Of a DNA stretch of 64,000 bases, positions 7,866-16,856 are shown piece by piece (positions within the stretch are counted from its first letter, which is position 1; every line of letters starts with the position of its first letter). Source of the DNA: Paraburkholderia caffeinilytica (GTDB lineage Bacteria; Pseudomonadota; Gammaproteobacteria; Burkholderiales; Burkholderiaceae); NCBI RefSeq assembly GCF_003368325.1, contig NZ_CP031466.1, positions 1,178,001 to 1,242,000 on the forward strand, given 5' to 3'. The notes under the pieces were generated by a model, which was not told the DNA's origin, did no database searches, and was given only the letters and a program-made list of their open reading frames with translations. Position numbers and translations under genes: made by a program.

Positions 7866-8555
7866 ATGGCAACCCTATATGACACGCTCGGCGTGCACAC
7901 GCACGCCACGGACGAAGAAATCAAGCGGGCCTACCGCAAGGCCGCGATGAAATGGCATCCGGATCGCAACAGCGGCGCCGAGGAAGTGGCGCGTGCCACC
8001 TTCCAGGAAATCAAGGACGCGTACGCGATCCTCTCCGACGCCGCGCAGCGCAAGGTCTATGACGCGGTCTATGCCGAGCAGATGCGCGGCTGGGAAGCGC
8101 AGCACGCGCGCCGGCAAAAAGCCCAGGCCGAACGCGAGGCGGCGGCGCGTGCCGCGGACGAAGCGGCCTATGCCGAGATGGTGTCGCTCGCCATGCGTTT
8201 CGCCGACGAGGGCCACAATCGCGACGTCCTGTTCGGTGTGCTGCTAGGACGTCGATGCGAGGCGCAGCGGGCCGCGCAGATCGCCGATAGCGTCGCGGCC
8301 CTGCAGGCGTCGCGGCGAGCGGCTGAGAAGGCGGAGGCCGACGCCGAGGCGGCGACAGAAGCGGTGGACGTCCCCGACGTTTCAGCGAAAGCGGAGGCGG
8401 CGACCGCGAACAACGGTGCCGCCAGCCACGGCGCGCCAGGCCAGCACGGCAACCCCGGCAACCCCGGCAAGCGCGAAGAAAGTGCCGGCGACGCGCATCC
8501 GGCCGGCGTGCTGGGCGGACTCTGGTTCCAGTTTCTCAACGGCTTGCGGTTTTGA
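7866..8555 (+). CDS. J-domain (DnaJ-like) protein
   Basis: The product is a 229-residue protein. Residues 1-66 form a J-domain with the HPD tripeptide at 31-33 (MKWHPDRN), so it should stimulate ATP hydrolysis of an Hsp70/DnaK partner. There is no Gly/Phe region, zinc finger or DnaJ C-terminal substrate domain. The rest is a charged, Ala/Glu-rich helix (about 75-175), then a Gly/Asn/Pro-rich linker and a short hydrophobic end (GLWFQFLNGLRF). It is therefore a class C J-protein. The client is unknown. GAGGCG lies before the ATG. Confidence 0.85.
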   Translation: MATLYDTLGVHTHATDEEIKRAYRKAAMKWHPDRNSGAEEVARATFQEIKDAYAILSDAAQRKVYDAVYAEQMRGWEAQHARRQKAQAEREAAARAADEAAYAEMVSLAMRFADEGHNRDVLFGVLLGRRCEAQRAAQIADSVAALQASRRAAEKAEADAEAATEAVDVPDVSAKAEAATANNGAASHGAPGQHGNPGNPGKREESAGDAHPAGVLGGLWFQFLNGLRF

Positions 8556-8852
8556 GCAGAAGGTTATGGCCGGTAGACCCGAGACGTAGACCGAATTGAT
8601 ATAGAGAGCGGCCTTCAGCGTGGGGATATCCGCTTCTAGAATCAAAACAGGTCCGTGACATGTGTCGTTCGAGCGTCGAAGTGAAGTGACGGCTCTTCAT
8701 TGCCGCGCCTGCGGGTGGCGGACGCATCAGCATGTCGGGCACAGGCTTGCACGTGTGCCCGCTGCTCCTCTCCTTGTCGCTGACTTTTCTTTCCCCGCGA
8801 AAGACCCGCTTCGCTTGACCTCCACGCTGCAGTTCCGAGAGGCACGACGGCC
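8556..8852. other. Spacer, nothing recognised
   Basis: About 300 bp after the J-domain gene. Open frames on both strands lack ribosome sites and plausible composition. No terminator with a T-run, repeat or RNA structure was recognised. Confidence 0.4.
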
Positions 8853-9053
8853 ATGGTTACTTTCATTTTTGTCGTTGCGGTGGCGGCGTTTATCCCGTAC
8901 GTCGCAGCGCCCGGCATTGCGAACGGCGTCAAGGCAATCAGCGCGCAACCCGCGGCGATGCTGTTCGAAACTTCACCGGCGGCATCCGGCAGTGCGAGCG
9001 ACGCCGCGAACCGGATCGTGTCCGAGCCGCGCGACAGTCAGGCTTCCGTCTGA
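8853..9053 (+). CDS. Small putative membrane or exported protein
   Basis: A 66-residue frame starts MVTFIFVVAVAAFIPYVAAPGI, a hydrophobic segment of about 20 residues, and continues with a polar Ser/Ala-rich tail. GAGAGG lies about 11 nt before the ATG, a distant ribosome site. No family is recognised. It could be a genuine short membrane protein, or chance hydrophobicity in a gap between unrelated genes. Its similar base composition to neighbouring genes and the lack of any overlapping better frame are the only support. Confidence 0.35.
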   Translation: MVTFIFVVAVAAFIPYVAAPGIANGVKAISAQPAAMLFETSPAASGSASDAANRIVSEPRDSQASV

Positions 9054-9261
9054 TGAGACGCCGGGGCCCAGCTGTCAGCATGTTGAAAGATTTGGCCTGA
9101 CGCTGCTACACTTTCCCGCCAATTCGGCGCGCGATACCCGTGGCTTGACGGTCCTCGTGCAAATTCTTGTGGCGCAACAAATTACGTCATCGTAGTGTCA
9201 CCAAGGCGCAAGACTGGGCCGGCAAAATTGCAGATAGCATAGAAAGCGATAAAAACACGGG

Positions 9262-9786
9262 GTGAGCGTGACCAGAAAATACAAGGTGCTGTTTCTCTGT
9301 CGCGAGAATTCAGCACGCAGCATCATTGCCGAAGCTTTACTGCGCGAACTGGCTGGACACCGGTTCGAAGCGTTCAGCGCGGGGCCGGAGCCGGCCACGC
9401 GCGTCCATCCCATTGCGATCGCGCAACTGCAACCCGGTATCTCGGATCTGGGCGTGCTCAGTCCGAAAAGCTGGCTGGAATTCACCGGCGAATGGGCGCC
9501 GCGCATGGATCTCGTCATCGCGATGGACGAGTGCGTCGCCGGGCATCATGCGCCGCGCTTTCCCGGAGAACCTTCGTTGTGTCGCTGGATCTTTGCCGAT
9601 CCGCTCGCAGACGGCATGCTCGAGCCGGAGCGAGTGCGTTTGTTTGAAAAGGTGTTCTGGCAAATCGTCCGGCAGGTGAGCATGTTTATCGAATTGCCGC
9701 AGTACGCGGCGCCGCCGGCTCGCACCGGCGACGCATCGTGCGCATCGATGAGCGAAACGATCCCTGCCATACAGTGCAACGTGTGA
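9262..9786 (+). CDS. Low-molecular-weight phosphatase / arsenate reductase-like protein
   Basis: This 174-residue protein has the LMW protein tyrosine phosphatase fold. The P-loop is FLCRENSARS (C-x5-R), followed by the helix IIAEALLREL. FADP near residue 114 supplies the general acid Asp seen in both LMW phosphatases and thioredoxin-coupled ArsC. The start is GTG. The long tail after residue 150 (PARTGDASCASM...) is unlike either subgroup and carries two extra cysteines. No ars genes are adjacent, so phosphatase and arsenate reductase remain equally open. Confidence 0.75.
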   Translation: MSVTRKYKVLFLCRENSARSIIAEALLRELAGHRFEAFSAGPEPATRVHPIAIAQLQPGISDLGVLSPKSWLEFTGEWAPRMDLVIAMDECVAGHHAPRFPGEPSLCRWIFADPLADGMLEPERVRLFEKVFWQIVRQVSMFIELPQYAAPPARTGDASCASMSETIPAIQCNV

Positions 9787-9920
9787 ATGACCCCCGGCGC
9801 ATCAACCGGCTGAGCGACGCCTGACGCGCGATGCGGGGGGCGATTCACTGCGCGGCTTTCGGGGGCTTCATTGCGCCGTTGGACGGCATCGGGTGCATCA
9901 GGCATTCAGGTCGGTGCCCG

Positions 9921-10475
9921 CTATTTCGGCATCAGCACCTTGTCGACCACCATGATCACGCCGTTGCTTTGGTAGACGTCGTAGGTGGAGATGTCAGCGG
10001 TGTGGCCCGCCGCGTCGGCGACGACGATATTGCGCGGTCCGTTTTCCGTGAAGGTGAGCATCGCGCCGTTGACGGTCCTGATTGACGCCTTGCCGCCACC
10101 GGCCTTGATCGCCGAGTCCAGTTTGTTGAAGTCGTAACGGCCCGGGAGCACGTGATAGGTGAGGATGCTGGTGAGCGTCGCCTTGTTTTCAGGCTTGACG
10201 AGCGTGTCGACCGTGCCGGCCGGCAATGCCGCAAACGCTTCGTTGGTCGGCGCGAAAACGGTGAACGGGCCCGCACCCTTGAGCGTATCGACGAGGCCCG
10301 CCGCTTTGACCGCGGCGACGAGCGTGGTGTGATCCGCGGAATTGACCGCGTTGTCGACGATGTCCTTGCTGGGGTACATCGCCTGTCCGCCGACGACGAC
10401 CGTTTCACCTGCAGCGAATGCGCAGGAGGCGGCAATCGACAAAGCCGCGGCGGCAAAAAACAATTTCCCTTTCAT
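9921..10475 (-). CDS. Secreted fasciclin (FAS1) domain protein
   Basis: This is a 184-residue protein. An N-terminal signal peptide (MKGKLFFAAAALSIAASCAFAAG) is followed by one FAS1 domain with its conserved H1 and H2 boxes (PFTVFAPTNEAFAALP, and near the end NGVIMVVDKVLMPK) and the central TYHVLPG. FAS1 domains mediate adhesion and matrix contacts outside the cytoplasm. GGAGAC lies 6 nt before the ATG at 10475, which decides this start over the GTG-led extension to 10496. It is a single gene, convergent with the phosphatase. Confidence 0.88.
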   Translation of the reverse strand: MKGKLFFAAAALSIAASCAFAAGETVVVGGQAMYPSKDIVDNAVNSADHTTLVAAVKAAGLVDTLKGAGPFTVFAPTNEAFAALPAGTVDTLVKPENKATLTSILTYHVLPGRYDFNKLDSAIKAGGGKASIRTVNGAMLTFTENGPRNIVVADAAGHTADISTYDVYQSNGVIMVVDKVLMPK

Positions 10476-10725
10476 GACCGGTCTCCACAAACACAACGCG
10501 TGATTGCGTTGCTTGACCGGATATACGGTGAGTTCAGGCGTCCGGATGCAAACCGTTGGCGCACGAGTGCCCTTCGCCAGCGTGAGCGGCGCGTGCGGGC
10601 CCGCATCGACGAACGTGTCGAAACGGTTGTTGCCACCAGAAAAGTACGGAGTGAAGCCTCGGGGCTATGCCTGGGCTTATGGCTGGGTTTATGTCTTTAC
10701 GCTGGCAGTTCGGCAATCAGACGGT

Positions 10726-11052
10726 TTAGCGGTTGTTCGAGCGCGCAAGCGGACTTCCCGCGAACGGGTCGTTTAACCAATCCACCTGTTTTCTCGGCTG
10801 CGGGGCGGGTGCCGGCGTGGCCGATAATTCGAAGTGGTCGATTGATTGCCCTGCGCTAATTGCCTGTTTAAGCCATTGGGGCATTTCACCCTGGCCATCC
10901 CAGCTATCTCCCGTTGCGCTGCGGTAGCGTTCAGCCTTTTGCCCCTTCGGTTCGGCCGCCAGCGCGGCGGCGAGGTCTTCTGGTTTGATACCAAACTCTT
11001 CCATGCGGTGGCGGAGATACGCAATCATGCTATCTCGCTTCCTTTCGTCCAT
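10726..11052 (-). CDS. H-NS-family nucleoid protein, short form
   Basis: The product has 108 residues. The C-terminal DNA-binding core of the H-NS family is clear at about residues 40-75: RYRSATGDSWDGQGEMPQWL, then IDHFEL. It would bind AT-rich DNA and silence foreign genes. The usual long coiled-coil oligomerisation region is replaced by a 30-residue helix (MIAYLRHRMEEFGIKPEDLAAALAA). A Pro-rich tail (TPAPAPQPRKQVDW) follows the DNA-binding core. It probably shares a transcript with the small membrane protein gene 39 bp upstream on the same strand. Confidence 0.85.
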   Translation of the reverse strand: MDERKRDSMIAYLRHRMEEFGIKPEDLAAALAAEPKGQKAERYRSATGDSWDGQGEMPQWLKQAISAGQSIDHFELSATPAPAPQPRKQVDWLNDPFAGSPLARSNNR

Positions 11053-11091
11053 AAGATATTCGTCCTTCTAAAGCGTCCGGCGTTCTGTCAA

Positions 11092-11376
11092 TTACAGATT
11101 GCAAGGGGAAGCCGCGAAAGCATTGAACCCATGTCGATGGGGCCCGCTCGCGGTAGGGTTATTGATCGAAGGAAATTCCAGTGACAGCGTCAAAAAAACG
11201 TCGCCCCAACTATTGCAGTACAGCACATGCCCAACAAGGCCGCTCATAAGGCTGACTGTGCCAATCAGTGAATATTCAAGCGCTCCGCCGCGCGGCAGGT
11301 ACGGCTGGATAAGCCCTACGGCCGCAATGGAAAAAACGGTGATGACAATGCAATGATTGCGAACAGTCGGTCTCAT
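11092..11376 (-). CDS. Small two-helix membrane protein, unknown function
   Basis: About 94 residues with hydrophobic segments at about 9-27 (IVITVFSIAAVGLIQ) and 35-55 (YSLIGTVSLMSGLVGHVLY), and a polar C-terminal tail containing PHRHG. No family is recognised. The start is uncertain: ATG at 11376 or GTG at 11385, both with only weak ribosome sites. The gene precedes the H-NS-like gene by 39 bp in the same direction. Confidence 0.55.
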   Translation of the reverse strand: MRPTVRNHCIVITVFSIAAVGLIQPYLPRGGALEYSLIGTVSLMSGLVGHVLYCNSWGDVFLTLSLEFPSINNPTASGPHRHGFNAFAASPCNL

Positions 11377-11826
11377 GTCCACCACGCTCCGTCTCTCGCC
11401 GGTTTCTCGCGCGGGGCCGATTTTTGTGCGTTATGTCAGCATCATAGCGCACTGTTCGGGCAACGCACGCACCGGCCCGGGTGATTTTGTTGCCGCATGG
11501 TCCGGATCGGGCGGCGACCGGCTCCGCTCACGCCGCCCGCACTGCCGGGATTGAAATCCTGAGCGTCCGACCTATAACGAAACAGCAGAGCAACAATCTG
11601 CGTTTCCAGCCTGGTGGCGACCGGTTCCGGCAAGCCGCCCATGCGCGCCCGACATCGGTTTCAGGGCTGGCAACTATTTACTCGTTTAGTTCGGTGACTC
11701 GCCGCAGCAGTCCCGCATAGGCATTCGCCCGTCCGTCAGTTCGATTTGATGACACGACGTTTTTTCGCGGATTACTTCTTTTTGAAGGAGATGAGCGCTG
11801 CTGCGCCGGATTCGAGGAGTCTGGAC
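11377..11826. other. Divergent spacer
   Basis: About 450 bp between the minus-strand membrane protein gene and the plus-strand secreted protein gene. It should hold both promoters. No convincing promoter pair, operator dyad or RNA gene was found. Short frames here have no ribosome site. Confidence 0.4.
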
Positions 11827-12135
11827 ATGAAACTACGTTTATTGACGGCGTTGGCAAGCGCCGCTCTGATTCTGGCGCCGAGCACGGCCGGCGCACTGGA
11901 CAGCCAGCAGGGGAGCGCCGTGTCGGGCCGGACGCTCATGCAGAACGCAAACGAATCAGTGCAGGACACCACCGACATGTCGTTTGGTGACAGCGTGCGG
12001 ACCGCGATGCCGGCTGGGCAACCGATGCAGAACGTTTCCTATGGCGGGGTGACGGCAGGCGCGACGGATGCGGGAGGCCGACAGGAGCGGCCGTGCGCCG
12101 CCGGCGTGCAATGCAGAATCTATTTTGGCCAATAG
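11827..12135 (+). CDS. Small exported protein, unknown function
   Basis: This 102-residue protein has a clear signal peptide (MKLRLLTALASAALILAPSTAGA) and a short mature part of about 80 residues. The mature part has repeated small polar residues and two cysteines near the end (RPCAAGVQCRIYFGQ) that could form a disulfide in the periplasm. GAGGAG lies 7 nt before this ATG. An in-frame ATG at 11791 also follows AAGGAG but with only 0-1 nt spacing, so it is less likely. No family is recognised. Confidence 0.65.
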   Translation: MKLRLLTALASAALILAPSTAGALDSQQGSAVSGRTLMQNANESVQDTTDMSFGDSVRTAMPAGQPMQNVSYGGVTAGATDAGGRQERPCAAGVQCRIYFGQ

Positions 12136-12391
12136 CCGACCCGCGGTTCAGCAGGCGGTGGGGGAGCAGAACTCACCGCCTCGAACTCCAGCCGCGCCGC
12201 TGCCCCCCGATTGAAATACCCACACGCCCGACTGCAATTTTACGGGGCCGCCAGCCGGAGACTTAATCCGACGTTAAGGCGTATTCCATTCAGGTTTTCA
12301 CCCGCTGCATTTCCCGATCGCAATCATGAGCAGGCCAATACCGCCTGTTTTTCATTCATGATTTGCGGTCCGCGATTTGATTGGTCCGGCG

Positions 12392-13300
12392 TCAGTGCGT
12401 CCGTTTCCGCACATCCTGACTTTCAGCGGAGCGGGATGCATGCTTCGTCATATTGTCCGCCGGTAACATGCCCGGCAAGGCCTCCACGAAGAAGTCCGCC
12501 TGCAAGGCAGCCCCGGCCTGCACGTCGTACTGTGCAAAGTCGCGCACACCGGCTGCCAGCAGAACTTCGTCGTCGAGGAAGAAGTTTCCCGAACACGTTT
12601 TGGCAGGGCGCGTCAGGATATGGTGGGCCGCGTCGGCGACGATCTCGGGCGTGCGGCACGCTGCAATCATTTCCTTACCGCCAATCTCGTTTCGCACGGC
12701 GTCGGTCGCGATAGCCGTTCGAGGCCATAGTGAATTGACGGCGATACCGCGCTCTTTAAACTCGCCGGCTAGCGCAAGGGTGAACAGGCTCATCGTGTAT
12801 TTTGCAATGGCGTATGCCGGAAAGTCGCTGAACCATTTTGCGTCCTGGACCAATGGCGGCGACAGCGTGAGGATGTGCGGGTTCGGCGAGTTGAGGAGGT
12901 GCGGCAGGCACGCCTGCGCGCACACGAACGTGCCTCTGCCGTTGACCCCGTGCATCAGGTCATACCGCTTGACGGGTGTGTCGAGCGTGCCAGTCAGTCG
13001 AATGGCGCTGGCATTGTTCACCAGAATATCGATGCCGCCAAACCGGTCAACAGTCTCGGCAACGGCCGCTTTCACACGCTCTTCGTCGCGAATATCCACG
13101 ACGAGCGGGAGCGCTTTGCCACCCGCAGCTTCAACAGCGGCAGCCGCCGTATAAATCGTCCCCTCGAGACGCGGGTCCGGGTCGGCCGTCTTTGCGGCAA
13201 TCACGACATTTGCGCCGTCGCGTGCGGCTCTAAGTGCAATCGCAAGTCCGATGCCGCGACTGCCACCGGACATGAAAAGTGTCTTGCCAGCAAGGCTCAT
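12392..13300 (-). CDS. Short-chain dehydrogenase/reductase, HSDL2-like
   Basis: This 302-residue NAD(P)-dependent oxidoreductase has the cofactor motif GGSRGIG (about 11-17), NNAS (about 95), a serine in LTLSPPL, and the YAIAK catalytic pair (Y-x3-K). The C-terminal extension FFLDDEVLLAAGV...YDVQAG is typical of the hydroxysteroid dehydrogenase-like 2 group of lipid or acyl-chain SDRs. GGGAGA lies 5 nt before the ATG at 13300. The hydrolase gene 185 bp upstream is on the same strand. The substrate is unknown. Confidence 0.82.
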   Translation of the reverse strand: MSLAGKTLFMSGGSRGIGLAIALRAARDGANVVIAAKTADPDPRLEGTIYTAAAAVEAAGGKALPLVVDIRDEERVKAAVAETVDRFGGIDILVNNASAIRLTGTLDTPVKRYDLMHGVNGRGTFVCAQACLPHLLNSPNPHILTLSPPLVQDAKWFSDFPAYAIAKYTMSLFTLALAGEFKERGIAVNSLWPRTAIATDAVRNEIGGKEMIAACRTPEIVADAAHHILTRPAKTCSGNFFLDDEVLLAAGVRDFAQYDVQAGAALQADFFVEALPGMLPADNMTKHASRSAESQDVRKRTH

Positions 13301-13484
13301 GGTCGTCTCCCGATGATTTGAAGAAGCATACGCTTCCGCAGTCATCGGCGTGCATGGGGAGGCAGACGCGGTGACTCGGGGGTCGCAGGACCACTGCGCG
13401 AACTGGCGTGTCACGCCGAACTTCAAGGGCGGGTTCTTGCCTACTTTCTTCCATTTGCCGCCGAGCATGGCATTCAGTGTCCGC

Positions 13485-14435
13485 CTAACGGGCAACGGCA
13501 GGGGAGCCCTGCGCACCTTCGTTCACACCGTTCGCTGGATACAGGACCGAGGATGTAAAAGTCTGGAAACCTGGCTCCCAGATTGGAATTGCACTGTCGA
13601 CGGCGAACATTCCGTGTCCGTCTCGTCCAAACGGCTGTTCAATAACCAGTTGTCCCTGACCACCCGCAGCCTGAAAAGCGCTGAACCACGTTCGAACGAC
13701 ATCCGGGGAAAAATACATATCGTTCTGGACGTAGTGCCAAAGGACCGGAATGTGAGTGGTAGACGCGAAGTGGCCTATCGCTTCGGACATTCGTTCAGGC
13801 GCGCAAGGGTCGCCCGGGTTTGTGGCGGGACGTCCGCCACGTCCGCCCGAGAAATTGACGACAGCGATGACGCCCTTGGGAGCGTAGCTGGCGGCCGCAA
13901 GCGACGCGAATCCGCCAGCGGATTGACCCACCAGGATCACACGGTCCTTGTCGATTTGCGGAAGCTTGTCCGCGAAGGCGATCGTCGCGAGCAGGTCCTC
14001 GGCGGCCGCACTACCCGCGGCCACGAAGTCAGGTCGTTTGCATGAGCCCGTGTCTTCGGCGAACGCACCGCCGGTCGCACCATATCCCCGCCGGATCGGA
14101 ACGATAACGGCGAAACCCAGCCGTACAAACTCGCGAATCTGCGTCAGCTTGCGATAACGGCCGACCTTTACCCGGTCATGCGCGTTGGGTGGGTTGCCGT
14201 GACTGAGGACGATGAGGGGAAACGGGCCGGCGCCATCAGGCATGTAGGTCGTCGCGACGATGTCACGCTGGCTGGTACCGAAGAATCCTTTCTCCGTCAT
14301 CGGCACCGCCACGACGGTCTCATGCAAGTCAGTCGCTACGGCGTCTGACTCCGCCGCGGTTGCCGGACAACGCCACAACGCGAGAATCGCCGAGCAGACA
14401 AACATTCCAATACTGCGCAATTTCTTGTTGTTCAT
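13485..14435 (-). CDS. Exported alpha/beta hydrolase, dienelactone hydrolase/PAF-acetylhydrolase-like
   Basis: This 316-residue protein has an N-terminal signal peptide (MNNKKLRSIGMFVCSAILALW...ATAAE). The alpha/beta-hydrolase fold shows the oxyanion motif LSHGNPP, nucleophile elbow GQSAGG, probable acid Asp in VQNDMYF and the catalytic His in RDGHGMF, in the right order. It should hydrolyse an ester or similar bond in the periplasm. AAGGG lies 5 nt before the ATG. It is transcribed divergently from the rhamnose locus and is probably unrelated to it. Confidence 0.8.
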   Translation of the reverse strand: MNNKKLRSIGMFVCSAILALWRCPATAAESDAVATDLHETVVAVPMTEKGFFGTSQRDIVATTYMPDGAGPFPLIVLSHGNPPNAHDRVKVGRYRKLTQIREFVRLGFAVIVPIRRGYGATGGAFAEDTGSCKRPDFVAAGSAAAEDLLATIAFADKLPQIDKDRVILVGQSAGGFASLAAASYAPKGVIAVVNFSGGRGGRPATNPGDPCAPERMSEAIGHFASTTHIPVLWHYVQNDMYFSPDVVRTWFSAFQAAGGQGQLVIEQPFGRDGHGMFAVDSAIPIWEPGFQTFTSSVLYPANGVNEGAQGSPAVAR

Positions 14436-14671
14436 ATTGCCCTTGAGGGACGGTTGCCGGCGTTGCTTGAGGATGCTGCGACTGCCATGCGCGATCGGCT
14501 CCTGCTCCCGGCCCGGTACCGGCACGGGTTGCGCATTTTGTCACATTGAACATATCGGCACAGAGGTCGAGCGACTGAAGGCCGGTCTATCGCGCAGTCC
14601 CACAGCCGGCTAACCGATCGAGCGTCACGCATGCCGATCCGCTTTTGTTATCGACCCCTCCAATACACGGA

Positions 14672-14700
14672 TTGTTAGCGCATCGCACCGCTCGTATATT
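14672..14700 (+). promoter_or_regulatory. Promoter of the rhamnose catabolic genes
   Basis: TTGTTA (14672-14677), 17 bp, then TATATT (14695-14700): 4 of 6 and 5 of 6 matches to sigma70 consensus at ideal spacing. It ends 77 bp before the first gene of the plus-strand rhamnose cluster. The divergent hydrolase gene starts at 14435. Confidence 0.55.
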
Positions 14701-14777
14701 TGCTGAACGAAAGCACGGACAGCAGAAATACAACAACTGAAAGGCAAGCCGCTTCGGCCTGCCACAGGAGCACAGCG

Positions 14778-15530
14778 ATGAATCGAATCGATCTGGAGGG
14801 GCGCGTTGTCGCCATTACCGGCGGTGCGCGCGGCATTGGCTACGCCGTGGCTCAACGGGCGTTGAACTCGGGCGCGTCGGTCGCGCTATGGGACATCGAT
14901 GCCGAGCGCCTCGCGCGCAGCGAGCGCGAACTCAGCGAACTGGGCAAGGTAACGGCCGTTACGGTCGAACTCACCCAGGAAGCCTCAGTGGCTCAGGCGG
15001 TGGCGCAAACGGTCGCCGCCCATGGCGCGATCGACGTGCTGATCAACTGCGCCGGCATCACCGGCGGCAACGGCACGACGTGGGAACTGGACCCCGAAGT
15101 CTGGCGCCGCGTGATCGACGTGAATCTGATCGGCCCGTATCTCACCTGCCGCGCGGTCGTGCCGCACATGCTCGAGCGGGGCTATGGCCGGATCGTCAAT
15201 ATCGCGTCGGTGGCGGGCAAGGAGGGCAACCCGAACGCCTCGCACTACAGCGCCTCCAAAGCCGGGCTTATCGGCTTGACCAAATCCCTCGGCAAAGAAC
15301 TTGCGACGAAGAACATCCTCGTCAATGCGGTCACGCCCGCAGCGGCCAAAACGGAGATTTTCGATTCGATGTCGCAGCAGCATATCGACTACATGCTCTC
15401 GAAGATTCCAATGAACCGGTTCCTGTTGCCGGAAGAAGCGGCGTCGCTGATTCTCTGGCTCTCCTCCGAAGACTGCGCGTTCAGCACCGGTTCAGTATTC
15501 GATCTGTCCGGCGGCCGCGCCACCTACTGA
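14778..15530 (+). CDS. SDR, probable 2-keto-3-deoxy-L-rhamnonate 4-dehydrogenase
   Basis: This 250-residue SDR has GGARGIG (about 15-21), the acidic residue D38 after strand 2 (ALWDIDAER, indicating NAD+ preference), NCAG, a Ser in NIASVAG and the Y-SAS-K pair. AGGAG before the ATG fixes the start. It is the first gene of a cluster with rhamnonate dehydratase and rhamnose 1-dehydrogenase. The expected role is therefore oxidation of 2-keto-3-deoxy-L-rhamnonate at C4 (LRA5 step of the oxidative pathway). The step is assigned from context; family alone would only give a sugar-type SDR. Confidence 0.78.
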   Translation: MNRIDLEGRVVAITGGARGIGYAVAQRALNSGASVALWDIDAERLARSERELSELGKVTAVTVELTQEASVAQAVAQTVAAHGAIDVLINCAGITGGNGTTWELDPEVWRRVIDVNLIGPYLTCRAVVPHMLERGYGRIVNIASVAGKEGNPNASHYSASKAGLIGLTKSLGKELATKNILVNAVTPAAAKTEIFDSMSQQHIDYMLSKIPMNRFLLPEEAASLILWLSSEDCAFSTGSVFDLSGGRATY

Positions 15531-15602
15531 GTCGCCACGCACCGCGCCCGCCAGGCGCATTTCTGGCTGCACGCTCGATGCACCCATAACGGAGCCCTTT
15601 TC

Positions 15603-16781
15603 ATGGCCATGCCTACTATCCGGCACGTGCGTGCCTTCATCGTCCGCGGCGGCGGTGCGGACTATCACGATCAACCCGGCGGACACTGGATCGACGATCA
15701 CATTGCCACGCCGATGGCGCGTTATCCGGAGTATCGCCAGAGCCGCCAGTCGTTCGGTATCAATGTGCTCGGCACGTTGGTCGTGGAGATCGAAGCGAGC
15801 GACGGCACGGTCGGTTTCGCGGTGACGACGGGTGGCGAGATCGGCGCGTTCATCGTCGAGAAACATCTCGCACGCTTTCTCGAAGGTCAGCTCGTTACCG
15901 ACATCGAGAAGATGTGGGATCAGATGTATTTCTCGACGCTGTACTACGGTCGCAAAGGCGTGGTGCTGAATACGATCTCGGGCGTCGATCTCGCCCTATG
16001 GGATTTGCTCGCGAAAGTCCGCAAGGAGCCGGTGTACCAGCTATTGGGCGGCCCGGTGCGTGACGAACTCGTGTTCTATGCAACTGGCGCGCGTCCGGAT
16101 CTCGCGAAGGACATGGGATTTATCGGCGGCAAATTGCCGTTGCAGCATGGTCCCGCTGAAGGCGAAGCGGGTCTCAGGAAAAATCTGGAGAAGCTCGCCG
16201 AGATGCGTAGCCGTGTTGGCGACGACTTCTGGCTGATGTATGACTGCTGGATGAGTCTCGACGTACCGTATGCAACTCGGCTCGCGCAGGCGGCGCACGA
16301 ATACGGTCTGAAGTGGGTCGAAGAGTGCCTGCCGCCGGACGACTACTGGGGTTACGCCGAACTGCGCCGTAACGTGCCGCGCGGCATGATGGTGTCGACC
16401 GGCGAGCATGAAGCGACGCGCTGGGGTTTTCGCATGCTGCTGGAGATGCAGTGCTGCGATCTGATTCAGCCGGATGTGGGCTGGTGCGGCGGCATCACCG
16501 AACTCATCAAGATCTCCGCGCTCGCCGACGCCCACAATGTGTTGGTGGTGCCGCACGGTTCGTCGGTGTATAGCTACCACTTCGTCGTCACACGGCACAA
16601 CTCGCCGTTCGCCGAGTTTCTGATGATGGCGCCAAAGGCGGATGAAGTCGTGCCGATGTTCACGCCACTGCTGCTCGATGAACCGGTTCCCGTGAATGGA
16701 CGGATGAAAGTGCCGGACACGCCGGGCTTCGGTGTGCGGCTCAATCCGGAATGCGCGCTGGTGCGGCCTTATCCGCGCTGA
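15603..16781 (+). CDS. rhmD: L-rhamnonate dehydratase
   Basis: This 392-residue enolase-superfamily enzyme converts L-rhamnonate to 2-keto-3-deoxy-L-rhamnonate. Family-specific blocks match RhmD: ADYHDQ followed by [11 protein letters not shown] near the N-terminus, [35 protein letters not shown] (metal Asp), [14 protein letters not shown] (metal Glu), [12 protein letters not shown] (Glu and active-site His), [10 protein letters not shown] and [11 protein letters not shown] (catalytic His). The length is normal. It lies 72 bp after the ketodeoxyrhamnonate dehydrogenase and 75 bp before rhamnose dehydrogenase, in one operon. Confidence 0.95.
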   Translation: MAMPTIRHVRAFIVRGGGADYHDQPGGHWIDDHIATPMARYPEYRQSRQSFGINVLGTLVVEIEASDGTVGFAVTTGGEIGAFIVEKHLARFLEGQLVTDIEKMWDQMYFSTLYYGRKGVVLNTISGVDLALWDLLAKVRKEPVYQLLGGPVRDELVFYATGARPDLAKDMGFIGGKLPLQHGPAEGEAGLRKNLEKLAEMRSRVGDDFWLMYDCWMSLDVPYATRLAQAAHEYGLKWVEECLPPDDYWGYAELRRNVPRGMMVSTGEHEATRWGFRMLLEMQCCDLIQPDVGWCGGITELIKISALADAHNVLVVPHGSSVYSYHFVVTRHNSPFAEFLMMAPKADEVVPMFTPLLLDEPVPVNGRMKVPDTPGFGVRLNPECALVRPYPR

Positions 16782-16856
16782 ATACGCTTTGAAGGTCAGG
16801 TAAGGGCGGACTCGAGCCGCAACACATCGTATCGATCCAGCCAACAGGAGAATGAC

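Noticed and set aside
12154..12180. Hairpin GGCGGTG/CACCGCC after the small exported protein gene
   Set aside because: Short stem with a 13-nt loop and no T-run. In this GC-rich DNA such pairs are common, so it was not listed as a terminator.
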